Source: Cheiracanthium punctorium | Taxonomy: Eukaryota; Arthropoda; Arachnida; Araneae; Cheiracanthiidae | DNA: 64,000 bases | Assembly: GCA_038373885.1 (NCBI GenBank) | Contig: JAWZYV010013268.1 | Location: 62,001-126,000, forward strand | Direction of reading: 5' to 3' | Shown: one piece after another, positions 12,458-23,863 of the stretch | Position numbering within the stretch: position 1 is the first letter of the stretch | Layout of the letters: each line of letters begins with the position of its first letter | Position numbers and translations under genes: made by a program | Notes under the pieces: generated by a model | The model's database searches: none | Seen by the model: only the letters and a program-made list of their open reading frames with translations | Told to the model about the DNA's origin: nothing

Positions 12458-13532
12458 TTTTCCAAACCCTTAAGTGTTCACACACTTAGCCTGTAAAACT
12501 ATTTTTTGTACACACATAAAGATTTAAAATGCAGTGAATGTAAAAAAAAAGAATTTTTCATTGTCAATCATACTAATATTTTTAGGTCAAGCATTTGAAA
12601 TAAATAGAAGACGTGTCCTGATATTTTCCAAACCCTATCAAGTGTTTGGATAAACGTAATCAGGCCCTCAAGTGTTCACTCACTTGCCTGTGAAACTACT
12701 TTTACTGCAAAAAAGATTTGAATTGCTGTAATAAGTGATTGTTTTCGAACAAATGATTCCAAGTTTGCCCTCACAGGCAAAAGTTTTGCTGTTAGCACAT
12801 TTTCTTTACATTATAGATAGATTTTTACATCCGTCAATACATATAATTTTGACTAAAATTTGAAAGCTAAAACAAACAGCTAAATTATTGGTCGTAAAAT
12901 TAAACACAAAAAGACAATTCATAGCATTTGTAAAACAATATGAACTATGTATTTTCCCGTGCTTTAAAAAAATTTATGCCTGAAATCTATTTTTACAAAC
13001 AAGAAAAGTTTAGATTTCATAAAATATTAAGTGTTAACAAATATCAAGTTTAATTCCCGATAATAAAATACACTGAAATGCACTGAAACTGAAAGCAACT
13101 ATCTAAAAACTTATAAATCTGATTGTAGCTTAAAACTGAAGTTCAATTTCCAAATTCTTGTTTGAGAGAGTAAACATAAAATGTGTAAACGATATCATTT
13201 GAAAGATAGCAGCGAATAGATATTTTCCACTGCTGAAAAGCGGTGAAGTATCTTTTTATGCTGAAAAAACAGTTTTAGGGTAAAGAAAATTTCATGAAGT
13301 ATTTTTAGCTCAAATGACCGATTTCAAAGGAATGTTAGTATTTTTAATCAAAATTCATCGGAACAACATTCAAAAAACAATCTAAAGAACAAAGCTCTTT
13401 TTTGCTACAAATAACCTAAAATTATTAGTATAATTTGGTAATAAAAGAAAACGCGCTTACATTTCACTGCATTCAAACTCTTTATGCAAAAAAAGTAGTT
13501 TTACAGGCCAAGTGCGTGAAGACAGGAGGGTT
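12458..13532. repeat. Three copies of an ~80-bp repeat, two direct and one inverted
   Basis: The motif CAAACCCT, AAGTGTTCAC, ACTT, GCCTGTAAAACTA, then AAAGATTT and TGCAGTGAATGTA occurs at 12458-12545 and again at about 12624-12740. It occurs in reverse complement at 13452-13532. The outer pair could be the long inverted ends of a ~1.07-kb element whose right end was later hit by the MITE at 13541. Confidence 0.6.
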
Positions 13533-13540
13533 TGGATGAA

Positions 13541-13715
13541 TAGGGATGGACGCGAGACGACTTTTTGCGAGACGAGACAGAGATTTACAGCTTTTTTGCG
13601 AGACGAGACAAACATTTTTAACATTATGATATAGGGATTTTTGCGAGACGAGACAAGCTTTTCGGCTGTTTTGCGAGACGCGAGACGCCAATTTTTCGTC
13701 TCGCGTCCATCCCTA
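13541..13715. mobile_element. hAT-type MITE built from GCGAGACGAGAC repeats
   Basis: The ends TAGGGATGGACGCGAGACGA and TCGTCTCGCGTCCATCCCTA are inverted repeats. Perfect 8-bp duplications TGGATGAA flank them (13533-13540 and 13716-13723). Between them GCGAGACGAGAC recurs, separated by AT-rich spacers. It is 175 bp long with no coding part. Like the GCCCGA elements it pairs a TAGRGATG terminus with iterated GC-rich words. Confidence 0.88.
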
Positions 13716-13723
13716 TGGATGAA

Positions 13724-14438
13724 TGCTATTTTTGCAGCTAATTCGTCGAGGTGTCATGTGATGGGTGAAAAATGAAGCCGCATCAATATCGTCCTTTAGG
13801 TCGAAAGTACTGGTTATGAAACACTTTTTTATAATCTCAATTGTACAAGTATTACTTATACAAATTAGATATAAATGAACTAATTATAATATAAAGGATT
13901 ACTCATAATGATTGCGACAAACTTTAATGGAAGGTAGGGCATGCAGTAAGGATTCAGAATCACATATCACAGTGGGGTCGGAAATGACGCCTTCGTATAG
14001 CTGTTAGTAATCACTTTCGAACATGTGTTAAAATATTAGGGAAATTTCCGATCATTGTTTGACAAAAACCTAACGTATCATTCATTCACAGAAATCATGC
14101 GACTAAAGTTAATTGTTCAAAAATTCTTGGAGACAAGCCAATTGTTTATGAATCTTACTCAAGGAATTAGTCGGAATCTTTAACACTTTTACCAAAGTGC
14201 TTACTAACAGGTATGTGAAAACGGTGTTTGTGAACCCACATTTCTATAAGACAATTCCTTATTATGTGCCATACCTCTCCTTAAAATTCTTCCCAATCAT
14301 CATGAGACACCCTGTATAAAAAAAAAAGAGTTGCTGAGTCTGGAACGGATTAACCGCAATAAACGAGGTGAAGACGGCAATGGCGGTAAAAATTTTTGTT
14401 TTGGAGCGGTACAATCCAGAATTGTTACACACAGGCTT
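13724..14438. other. Gap; possible single MITE end
   Basis: Nothing coding is recognised. TGAGACACCCTGTATA near 14303-14318 looks like the right end of an element with an ATACAGGGTGTC terminus, but no matching left end was found. Confidence 0.4.
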
Positions 14439-14442
14439 TTAA

Positions 14443-15042
14443 CCCCTTAACCGTCGTATTATTTTCAAGAAAACGGTCATAAAAGGGCTTATTTCTTTCA
14501 TTCCAGAAAATTGTATAAAACAAGTGCATATATAGTATATTTATTCATTTTAAGGTTTTGGACATTTTAAGCACTAGAGAAAAAAAAAATAATTTTTAGG
14601 AAAAGCCAACATTCAGGGTCATTGTGACCGAATGTGTGTTTTGTAGTAAGCAGGGAATCATTAAAAATATATGTTTTAAACACTAGAAAGTTTTATTAAA
14701 CTTACTACGTAAAATAAGTAAACATTTCTAAAATTTTCTTTGAACATAAATTAAAAAAAAGTAAGCTAAGATTGCATAATGCATATCACAAATACACGTG
14801 TGTTTGAGTACTGCTACCATGTATTTAAAAATAAACTATCTCCGAATTAAGTTAAAAGTACTCTGGTATTGTCATCTGTTGTGTAAAATTATATATTACA
14901 AAAAAATCCGTGCATCAGAATTGGAACGCAATTATCTTTCTAGCGCATTCTTTTGAACAGTATTGCCCGGAAATTTGACGGGCACGAGAAATAGAGGGAG
15001 AAAGCTTAGCCCGTGATTTTGACGGGAGCGAAGGTTAAGGGG
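14443..15042. mobile_element. piggyBac-type non-autonomous element, 600 bp
   Basis: TTAA occurs on both sides (14439-14442 and 15043-15046). The inverted ends are CCCCTTAACCGTCG on the left and, in reverse complement, CCCCTTAACCTTCG on the right. TTAA targets with CCY termini are the hallmark of piggyBac. The AT-rich interior has no transposase, but holds a small palindrome GGTCATTGTGACC near 14619. CCCGTCAAAATCACGGGC also occurs near the right end. Confidence 0.85.
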
Positions 15043-15046
15043 TTAA

Positions 15047-16228
15047 CTATAAGAAGATTTTTTAAAAAAGAGTTAATCTGAACAACACAGAACCTAAAGA
15101 TTAATTTACGTACTCGTTCCCCTCACTCAATACAGTTTCATACAACTTTAACTCAAAGTTACTGACACTGCTTACCGAGCGATTAACTTTTCCAGACATG
15201 TTTTAAATTCGGAAATCACTAGCTCCTTTGAGAGTGGGGGGGGGGGCATATAATGTTTATCGTTCCTAACACTCTGTGAATAAGAATAATTGAATAAACT
15301 CCCCGCTGCCTCGCACTTTATCTTGGCGACGAAAAACGTTCTCCCTCGCCCCCCCCCAACTTCTTTGATTTATAATCTTCGTTAGCACGCACGTTTTAAT
15401 TCAAAACTTCCCATTCCAAGCGGCATAATGGAAATGGATAATCAAAGACGATAAGCGTTGGGCTGTCCTCCTCTGGCAACATTTAAATTATAGCCCCAGT
15501 GTGCGACCCCCAGAACGAGGCGGCATCTCTAATGCTGGGCTTCGGACCATTCATCAGTCTAATGAAATGCATGTCTGTACATTCGTACATGAATCAAATG
15601 TCACCAGCAAACAGAGGAAGTGCTCTGGAGCGGGGAGAAAAGTTTTAGTGTCTGATGAGCAGCCCTCATTGTTATTTTAAGGGAAATCTGGGCTGAAAAT
15701 ATCGTTTTGCAATTCAAGAACCTACAAACGTTTTCCAGAAGATTACTATTGAAATCGAGTTTATCAGAAAATAGTTTGAGATTAATTATCCTTTGGAGTG
15801 TAATTGCGTTCGTCTAAATGCTGTCTTTTCAACGAGCATTATAGAGAATGTACAATTAAAATGATTGTTCTCGGAAATAGTTAAGTTAGACAATGTAGAA
15901 TAAAATTTATGAAACTAAGTTAAGCTTTGCAGCTGCTTTTCAGTTTATTCTGATTCTATTAAATGTTTGCTTAGATTAAAAAATTGTACGTAATGCTTTT
16001 TTTTTACTGTCACATCAATCAAATTTTCATGCTCGCACTGTTTCCGTCAATATCTCCTGCGTAACCGAAATTAATATTTTTGATAACAATTTTGCATTAA
16101 CTGACAGGATTTCCCCGTTCTATATTTCAAATAAATTGCTTTATATATATATACAATTATTTTACTTCAAAATTGTATAATTTTCTTTCTGAATGTAAAA
16201 TACAGGAATGAATAATAATAAATGTTAC
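15047..16228. other. Gap containing a unique GC-elevated block
   Basis: The region 15300-15720 has balanced base composition, no repeat signature, and motifs such as GAAATGCATGTCTGTACATT. It is a candidate conserved non-coding element, but nothing in the sequence alone shows conservation. Confidence 0.3.
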
Positions 16229-16236
16229 GATACTAA

Positions 16237-16356
16237 CAGTGGCGTCGAGAGAAATTTTCTCTTGGGTGGGGGGTTACGACTACTGCAACTCACATGTATG
16301 CATATACATACGTATATATATATATATATATATATATACATTCACACACACACAAC

Positions 16357-16388
<32 letters not shown>

Positions 16389-16971
16389 ACGTCAGATATT
16401 TCAAGTAAAGTTTCAGAGTTAAGGCAGGTAATATGGTTTATTGAACATTACATTTAAGTTACAATTTAGAATGAGAAGAGGGGAGGGGAGACGGGTACAA
16501 GAATCAGCGTGGACTCATGAAGCAGTTCCAGTGGCAGAAGTCCCCCGATTTTCGATGTGCGGGAGTATTTACGCTTACCACACCACGTGGTCTGCGAAGA
16601 CATAACTCCGCCTCTCTCTTATCTCTGATCGAACCACACACATTTACCAACATGACCCGCATCCGGGCCTACAAAGGCGTGGGGACACGTGTACATCTAA
16701 AGAACTCAGAATCGACGGCCTGATGTCTGGTAAATAACAAAATAAATAAAACATAGCTCCAGAGCGCGCGTGGCAAGTATGACAGGAAAGCAAAACTTAC
16801 AGTGAAAGTACCCGCTTGAACACTACCCAAACTAGTAAAACCGAAATTACCTTTTTATACATTATATATATATATATATAATGTTGTGTGTGTGTGAAAA
16901 AAATACATTTTGTATGACAAAAAATTACTCATGTGGGGGTCGTCAGTTACCCCCCGAAAGCTACGCCACTG
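16237..16971. mobile_element. hAT-type MITE (CAGTGGCG ends) interrupted by a solo LTR
   Basis: The ends CAGTGGCGT and ACGCCACTG are bordered by identical 8-bp duplications GATACTAA (16229-16236 and 16972-16979). Inside, GGGGGGTTACGACTACTGCA on the left and ACATTTTGTATGACAAAAAA on the right match a second, uninterrupted relative at 33240-33400. Its centre is palindromic: CACACACAACATTATATA on the left against TATATAATGTTGTGTGTG on the right. The solo LTR sits between those palindromic arms. Confidence 0.85.
16385..16861 (-). mobile_element. Solo LTR of an LTR retrotransposon
   Basis: On the minus strand it begins TGTATAAAAAGGTAATTTCG and ends TCTGACGTCACA, the TG...CA boundaries of an LTR. 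A polyadenylation-type AATAAA lies about 60 bp before its end (plus-strand TTTATT near 16438), as expected for R-U5. No internal coding region or second LTR follows, so it is a solo LTR left by recombination. It entered a TA-repeat, so the target duplication cannot be read with certainty. A 68-codon plus-strand frame inside it is not a gene. Confidence 0.7.
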
Positions 16972-17122
16972 GATACTAACAATTTTAAATTATTCGTAAA
17001 AAAGTGATAGAGGCTGTTAACGGTGCTAAAAACATAAAATGCGCGCGACATGCATATCGCGACGACATAAAATGGGTGAATTTCTGGTTAATTGTCTCCT
17101 CCGCAATCAACATCACGCTTCA

Positions 17123-17575
17123 CCCTTTGAAGAACAAACCATTTCCCAATGTTGAAAAAAAGGGCAGCCATTGCCATCGCTCGATTTAACTAGTAGCACA
17201 TTTTTGACACAAGCTGCGTCATAAATGGTCTCTAGATCTGTGGCACACGATGGGCGATTCGTCCGACCACCATATTGCTGGTAGTTCAATCGAGCGATGG
17301 CAATGGCTGCCCTTTTTTCAGCATTGGGCAGTCTATCCAGTTGTTCTTCTGTATCAATGCATGTTCAAAATACTCTCCATTTTTCAGCCGATGCCAGTGC
17401 TGTTAAAAATAATCCTGACAATTTTATTTACCAATAATCGACAATTTTTAGCGGAAAGAATGCGTTAAAAAATAAAGGATTATGGCGTAACTATGTCACC
17501 CTCAAGTATTTTTATAGAAATGAATTTATTTTTCGTGACTGGCAACAGTCGAAACATCTTTTGGAGTTCAGAACA
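17123..17575 (-). mobile_element. piggyBac-type MITE family A, degraded copy
   Basis: It starts CCCTTTGAAG, the variant of the family's second terminus. It carries the family hairpin: AAAGGGCAGCCATTGCCATC and its inverse around TCTCTAGATCTGTGGCAC. It continues through TTTTCAGCCGATGCCAGTGC to a heavily mutated other end. No TTAA is preserved on the right. Confidence 0.7.
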
Positions 17576-18070
17576 CTCACATTTCACACACACTACACAA
17601 TGATTTTATAAACCAAAAATATTTCCTCCGAGAATCTTGAAAGTAATTCCGCATTTTCATCAACTGGCACAGTTTTCATAACGAGAAACCTCACGGCAAT
17701 TTCTCCGAATTCTAGTGAACCGAAGAAGAACCGAACTGTTCGTTTTATCTGGATCAAGACAATCTATCATCCAGAGATAAATTCGCGTCTCACACCGGTC
17801 CCCAGTCCAATGATTTATAGAGAAAACTGACGAACGCAGGCCACGGGAGAATGAAGTCGTATGGATTGAGCAGCCATTGGCTGTCGTTATAGGAGAACAT
17901 TTCGGGTTAATTTCGCGCGTATGGCGAGTGAAAACAAACTACGGTTAGAGTTACGGTTCGAAATATCGAGAAAAGAAGTATGGTTTAAGATTGAGCACAC
18001 GCGCTATTTGAATATGTAATTTGCAGGTCTTGTATAGAAATCAGGCTTCATTTTTTGTAATGGTTCAGTG
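17576..18070. other. Unique, GC-moderate sequence between two MITE copies
   Basis: No repeat or domain recognised. Composition is more balanced than most of the window, with short words such as GATTTATAGAGAAAACTG. It may be old single-copy sequence. Confidence 0.3.
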
Positions 18071-18072
18071 AA

Positions 18073-18582
18073 CCCTTTAACGCGCAGTGTTCCCGCTCTG
18101 GGATCACCAAACTCTGACGTTTTGACTGTTGCCAGCCACGAAGAATAGATTGGATTTCTATAAAAACAGTTGCGGGTGACCTAGCTCCACGAGAGAATCC
18201 TTTACTTTAGCATGTCATTTCCCGTCAAAAAATGGTCACGATTATTTTTAACAGCACTGACATCTGCTGAAAAATGGAAGAATGTGAGTACAGCTGGATA
18301 GATTGCCCAATGCTGAAAAAAGGGCAGCCGTTGCCATCGCTCGACTTAACTACCAGCAAGAGGGCGGACGATCGAAACGTTCATCACGTGCCACAGATCT
18401 AGAGACCCTTTTTTTGACGCACCTGGCTGTGCCAGCATAGCCAGCTGTCGTCAGAAAAGGGTCTCTAGATCTGTGGCAAGCGATGAACGTTTCGACCGTC
18501 CGCCATCTTTCTGGTAGTTAAGTCGAGCGATGGCAACGGCTGCCCTTTTTTCAGCATTGGGAAAGGGTTGCGCCTCAAAGGG
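18073..18582 (+). mobile_element. piggyBac-type MITE family A, full-length copy
   Basis: 510 bp. Left end CCCTTTAACGCGCAGTGTTC, right end GCGCCTCAAAGGG followed by TTAA (18583-18586); the left target is TGAA, a one-base decay of TTAA. The right half is a near-perfect large hairpin: AAAAAAGGGCAGCCGTTGCC and TCTAGAGACCCTTTTTTTGA face their own inverses across GGCTGTGCCAGCATAGCCAG. No coding capacity. It serves as the family reference, together with the copy at 45513-46021. Confidence 0.88.
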
Positions 18583-18586
18583 TTAA

Positions 18587-19084
18587 AAACTTAAGGGCGA
18601 TAATGATAAGCCACGTTTTCTATGTATTTCAATGCACGGCGGGACGCTGAGACCAGAAAATAAAATCTTCCGTTGCTCTCTTCATTGTGTGGACGGTGCG
18701 GTTTAACACGCAAATCTTTTGTCGATGGATCCCGACTGGTCATTAAAAAGTGGAAAAATTCCGAATCACTTCGGAAAAAGTAGTGAACATTCCTGCGATG
18801 GCTCATCCGAAACTTATGCATTTCTCACAGAAAGCTGACTTGACCAAAAGTGGTCGTTAAGAGTGTTGATTATTAAAGTAGGGATTTTACATTAGCAATA
18901 AATGAAACAGCATTTCCGACCCCACAGTGCCGTTATGATTCCGAGCCATCTTGATTCCCTCTACCAGCCATTACATGTCTTTTTAAGTTATGAATCACTC
19001 TGTACATGAAAAAATAAGAATTGCAAACAAGTATAAACACAGTTTAGGAAATAAGAGTATTACAAAAATATATCAGTCAAATCC
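18587..19084. other. Unique sequence, no repeat recognised
   Basis: The block at 18590-18850 is GC-moderate and carries no transposon signature; a 76-codon minus frame shows no known domain. The remainder is AT-rich. Confidence 0.3.
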
Positions 19085-19285
19085 TTTGAAAAACGGGCAA
19101 GTGAGCCCGTTTACATGCACACAAATGCGGAGCAAATGCCAGAACTTTCGCTGCTTTCTACCCCGCTTCCCCTTTAGAGGGAAAAAATGCGGTGTAGAAA
19201 GATTCCTTGTTTTCCTTGCGAGTTTTCCCTTATACTCTCCTTTTACCCGGGACTTTCCATTTTCCCACGTAAACGCGCCTTTCTA
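19085..19285. mobile_element. Possible short MITE with GTTTACATG-type ends
   Basis: GAGCCCGTTTACATGCAC on the left and, in reverse complement, GGCGCGTTTACGTGGGAA on the right resemble diverged inverted ends about 200 bp apart. No target duplication was confirmed. It could be coincidence. Confidence 0.35.
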
Positions 19286-19626
19286 TCTCTCTTCCATTTT
19301 CCATGACATTGCCTGTACTTATTGTGTAATGTAACTAACAACTTCACATTTCTCTCTCAACAAGACGCTCTTTGCCAGGAGGTTGAGACATTTAATATAA
19401 AAACTCTTTCCACTGCTTTCTAATCTTTGTTAAAACAAACCTACATTTTTAAAAAATTAAATAATCCACAGGTATATCATTAACGATTTTCTCAAATTTA
19501 GAACATAGAAAACTCATTGTGTACCGATTTCTGTTAAATACCCAGAATTCAGTAGCGTGTGCGTGCTTTTTCCAAAGAATGAAGCCATTTTTTATTTTCA
19601 CCTTTCAATCTTCGACCCATGTTTAA

Positions 19627-19901
19627 CCCATTTATGCCTAGTGTCCCTTTTTTGGGACGGCATTTTCGCTATTAGTCGAAAGCGTTATTTATTTTTCCTA
19701 GCCTTTATTCATGAGTATTGAGCCTCAACTCTTCAAGATATTTTAACATGACCCAGTAAGATGTTGATATTTCGATTTTTATGCTAATGATTTTAAAAGA
19801 AATCATCCCTTGTTCAAGAAGTTGACATCAGAAATTTATCTATTATTTCTGATATCAGTAAAAATCGAAGAAAGTTGCAAAAATATCCAGGCTCAAATGA
19901 A
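19627..19901. mobile_element. piggyBac-type MITE, third family
   Basis: TTAA flanks both sides (19623-19626 and 19902-19905). The left end is CCCATTTATGCCTAG and the right end, reverse complemented, TTCATTTGAGCCTGG. A short GGGAC palindrome (GTCCCTTTTTTGGGAC) follows the left end. 275 bp, non-coding. Confidence 0.75.
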
Positions 19902-19912
19902 TTAACCGGTGG

Positions 19913-19990
19913 GGCTAACAGGATTTGAACTGGAGAGATGATTGAAATGCTGATCTACACTTACCGCTTACCACTGTGCTTAAATTTTTT
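19913..19990 (-). repeat. tRNA-like sequence, probably a SINE head
   Basis: On the minus strand AAGCACAGTGGTAAGC resembles an A box and CAGTTCAAATCCTG a B box, followed by TTAGCCCCACC like an acceptor arm. Spacing and mismatches make a working tRNA unlikely. Confidence 0.4.
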
Positions 19991-20024
19991 GGCAGTGTTC
20001 TTTAATTGATTGACATAGCCTAGC

Positions 20025-20165
20025 ACTCGGCTGTCGGTCCAAAGATCTGGAGTTTTGGTCGGTAGATGTAACGTTCTCTGGTGATGCAACGTGAATACGC
20101 GTTAGAACACCTTAAAAAGTCCTCTGGTCACAAGCCACACCCTCCCCTTGTAAGTAGATGTTGGC
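20025..20165 (+). repeat. SINE family 1, body and tail
   Basis: GGCTGTCGGTCCAAAGATCT, GGAGTTTTGGTCGGTAGATG and AACGTGAATACGCGTTAGAA, then CACCTTAAAAAGTCCTCTGG, match the tRNA-unrelated part of SINE family 1. The tRNA-like head is missing or unrecognisable. Confidence 0.65.
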
Positions 20166-21101
20166 TTTCCATAGCACAAAACAGATTTTTAAGTGAGAAA
20201 TAAAAATATGTTAAAATTAAAAAAAAATCCTTATGGATGTTTCTGATTCTGAAAACTTCTGGAGTAAATATGTATTCATCACGGAATACATCATCAAAGA
20301 AGAATTTTCATCATGAAAGAAATTTCATCATCATAGAAAAGCAATTTCCTCCTCCATGTTTATAATAATTCGCTTTTATATGCAAACAAAAATTTATTTA
20401 TTCGAGGCAGAAGGAGCAATATTTTTTTTTGTGTGTGTGTCTGTGGCAGACTGTACAGTTTACCTAGGTAATCTATTTCGAAACCCTAAACCACTGTTCT
20501 CTTTTATGGTGCAACGAGAGCGTCTATGTGAATAACCAACTGTTAACAATTATTAATCTTATTATAACACATAAAACCTGACATTTACACTCATTTAACA
20601 TAACAAAAGAATTCATAAACATCAGCGGAGATATATTCCAGACATCGTTGTTGGAAACGAACTTTATAGTCTAGAAATACTGTCTCGCCACCAAATTACT
20701 TTTTGTAACTATCTAATCTTTTTTTTTCCCCCCCTGTAAGCTTCATTTCGCTGAATGCTCATGTATTCATGCATTAAAATAAATTTATACGCATTAGTTT
20801 TCGCGTAATTTGGAAACACAACTTAGAAATAAATTTATTGAAATGTATGCAGAAGTTGATTTTATTTCACGGAAGGATTTGAATAAAAGGAATTGGAGTT
20901 GTTAAAAGTTTGGAATGGTTACACATTTTAGAACAGACATTCAAAATAAAAATTATATATTCTGTGTGCGAAAACGTATTTTTATTTATCTTAAGACAGA
21001 TAGTTTAGTCTGTTTTTCTGCTAAATATAAGTATTTTTAATTTTTATTTTTTCGGTTTAATATGCATTATTCGTCATAAGTCGAATAAATGAATAATCTT
21101 A
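20166..21101. other. AT-rich gap
   Basis: Nothing recognised apart from homopolymer runs and a short GTGTGTGTGT tract near 20431. Confidence 0.4.
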
Positions 21102-21103
21102 TA

Positions 21104-22181
21104 TAGCACGTCCACTAAGTCCCTTTCCGCCTTATTAACTTCGGCGGAGCTTAGGTATAGTAAAGTTGCCATGCGCTATGTAAAAAAACCCACCAGCAGA
21201 GCCATCTGGTGTCTAAATTTGGAGTTAGCGTTCTTATCTCAAAGAAGGTACGAAATGCGGGAAAAAAGTCAATTACAAAGTTGTTCAGCGTCATTATTTA
21301 GTAAGTGAAGACATCTTGCATACATTAATGTCAAAAATAGAAATCGCAAAATGCAAGGGGTAATAGCCTATTACTTATACTTGCGACAGCTTGCCACTAA
21401 TCATGTTGTACAATGTGAAGCGGGAATTGCAGACCAAGTCCAGATGTGTATTTTTTTGATGGAGAACACTTTCAGCATGAAAGATAATTGTATTTAATAT
21501 CAGGCAGTGACATTAAATTTATGATGACATTAAACTGCCATATTATTTTATTATTCATATTCATTCATGTCATATTCATTTATTAACCCTTTAAAGCGCA
21601 GTGATCCCGCTCTGGGAACACCCAACTCTGACGTTCTGACTGTTGCCAGTCACGAAGAATAGATTGTGCGGCACAGCCAGCTGTCGTCAAAAAAGGGTGT
21701 CTAGATATCTGGCACGCGATGAACGTTTCGATCGTCCGCCATCTTGCTGGTAGTTAAGTCGAGCGATGGCAACGGCTGCCCTTTTTTCAGTATTGGGAAG
21801 GGGTTGCGCCTCAAAGGGTTAATGACATTAAACTGCACATGATATTCAAGTGCAGCGTTGGAAAACTGGACCATAAAAATGTGCGTTTTATGCTTGCCAT
21901 TAGTAGCATTATTGGGGTAATATGTACATTGGTGAGTTCAATGTATCTTTTCTTACTAAAGCGACTATGATGAACAACTTTGTAATTGACTTTTTTTCCA
22001 GTATATTGTACCGTTTTTGAGATAAGAACACTAACTCCAAATTTTGCCACCAGGTGGCGCTATAAGCCGGTTTCTTGCGTAGCGCATGGCATCTTTACTA
22101 TACCTAGACCCTACTTTTATGACTGCACCAATGGCCGTTGCGAAGTTAAGAGGATGGCAAAGGACTTTAGTGGGCATACTG
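21104..22181. mobile_element. Foldback Tc1-type element with ~190-bp inverted ends
   Basis: The left arm (about 21104-21310) reads CGTCCACTAAGTCCCTTTCC, GGTATAGTAAAGTTGCCATG and TTTGGAGTTAGCGTTCTTAT, then AGTCAATTACAAAGTTGTTC. The right arm, reverse complemented, reads TGCCCACTAAAGTCCTTTGC, GGTATAGTAAAGATGCCATG, TTTGGAGTTAGTGTTCTTAT and the same AGTCAATTACAAAGTTGTTC. TA borders both ends (21102-21103 and 22182-22183), with a CAG-like terminus on the right. Total 1078 bp, which includes a 232-bp piggyBac-type MITE nested in the middle. No transposase frame is left. Confidence 0.8.
21587..21818 (+). mobile_element. piggyBac-type MITE family A, internally deleted copy
   Basis: TTAA on both sides (21583-21586 and 21819-21822). 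It begins CCCTTTAAAGCGCAGTGATC and ends GCGCCTCAAAGGG. The left half jumps from GAAGAATAGATTG straight to GCGGCACAGCCAGCTGTCGT, so one arm of the hairpin is lost. 232 bp. The word ATGACATTAAACTGC lies on both sides of the element (near 21524 and 21823). Confidence 0.88.
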
Positions 22182-22189
22182 TAGATTAA

Positions 22190-23859
22190 ATTCTCTATCA
22201 TCATGTTTAAACTAAACGTCCTGAATCTGAAAGAAAATTGTTTTCTTTTAATTATTTATATGAATGTTTTTACTGAACTTTTATAGTTTAGTTTAAATCA
22301 TTGCATTTTATGCGTTATCAACAGCTTTATGCGTTAAGATTTTATACGCAAGTAAAACATTGATATTTTCATGACATAATTTTGATCTCCATATCTTAGT
22401 ATGTGTAAATCATATCTAATTAAGAAATCCTTACTATATCAACAAAAACTGTAAATCTCTTTCATTTTAAGATCTAAATTTGTTTATGATCTGCCATGAA
22501 ACTTTTGATGTCGGTTCAACCTGACTAAATTACAGATTTTAAAGTTCGTTGGTCTTTTTTTCTATTATTGTTAATTTTAAAATTTATAGTCGTGAAAATA
22601 TATATTTCTATTACTACAAAAATACTTCTGAAACAACAATATTTTGTCTTCAAACTGCCGTAGACCATAATGAATTGGATTGTTTTTGAGTGCTCCTGTA
22701 GAAGAACTATTAATGGACCACCTAAAATGTCATGTTCACTATTTTAGGTGGAGAGCATTATTTTATAAACCTTAATAAGATATATTAATTATCTTTTGTC
22801 CAAGTAGGGGAATACTTATGAAATTACGCTGTAAACAATGCCAGTATCTAAAAAGGAATGTACAGGAATAATCTTGGATGCTCCGTTAAAAAATATATAT
22901 CTATGTTTCTAAAATCATTTTCACTGTTGCAAAAGCATAGAAAAATTTGGATTACTGATAACGATTGATACTTATTTACGGTAATTAAAGCAAAGACGGA
23001 TGGACAGACAGAGGAAGAGATACCATTAACACTTAGTTGGAAAGTGCTAATAGTAATAGTAATAAATTAGATTATTAAATAATTATGGAAATAATATATT
23101 AGACATCTTAGAAAAGTGAATATTTTAATAACAAAAAAATTCTTTCAAAACGGTTGAAAGTACAGGCGTACATTAAAAAAACTGTTTATCCTTGCAAAAC
23201 ATCGTTATCCGTGCATTGCACAGCCATAAGGAACTTTTTCCTGTTTCACATACATTGTGTATGATTATAGAATAGTTAACGAAGTAGGAATAATAAGTAA
23301 CGGCTGTTATCACAAAGTTTAAAACTGCTAAATGCGGACATACAAATATGGGGGTGTTAAGCTAATTTTAAACATGAACATTAAATTTTAACATTTCTCG
23401 TGCAGCATATTCTCCGCAAAGGTAACTTAATACCAGAGGAGAATATGAGCAGTTTTAATGGAGATAACCTAAGCATTTTTAACCTTGCAGTTCCTCCATG
23501 CGAACCTTAATTGCCCGAAACTGGAGTTGTATTAATGCTTTATGATCTAATATTTCATAATTCTTCGTTATGTTAAGCCATCAAGCCAATTTCGCTGTAT
23601 AATTTTGAACTAAAGGAAAACAAAGAGGATAAGAATTGCAATTGAGCAAACATCTGAAAGTTTATAGTTGCAAGAATCTGTGCGCATACAAAAATGTAAC
23701 TAAATTGCTGCAGATGATACCCATTAGTATCTGTACAGAAATGACTGTTGCCATAAAAAGTTTCAGAATACAAGATTTTGGAATGTTTGTTTTTGTTTTA
23801 TTTATTTACTTATTGGTAGAGGGAATATAAATTTCTCTCGTTGTGTATCGCAAAGTGTT
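22190..23859. other. AT-rich gap with one copy of a small dispersed repeat
   Basis: The only recognisable piece is at about 22660-22790 (TTTTTGAGTGCTCCTGTAGA), shared with 34160-34310 and 46355-46620. Within it ACCTAAAATG and ATTTTAGGTG form an inverted pair. Confidence 0.45.
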
Positions 23860-23863
23860 TTAA

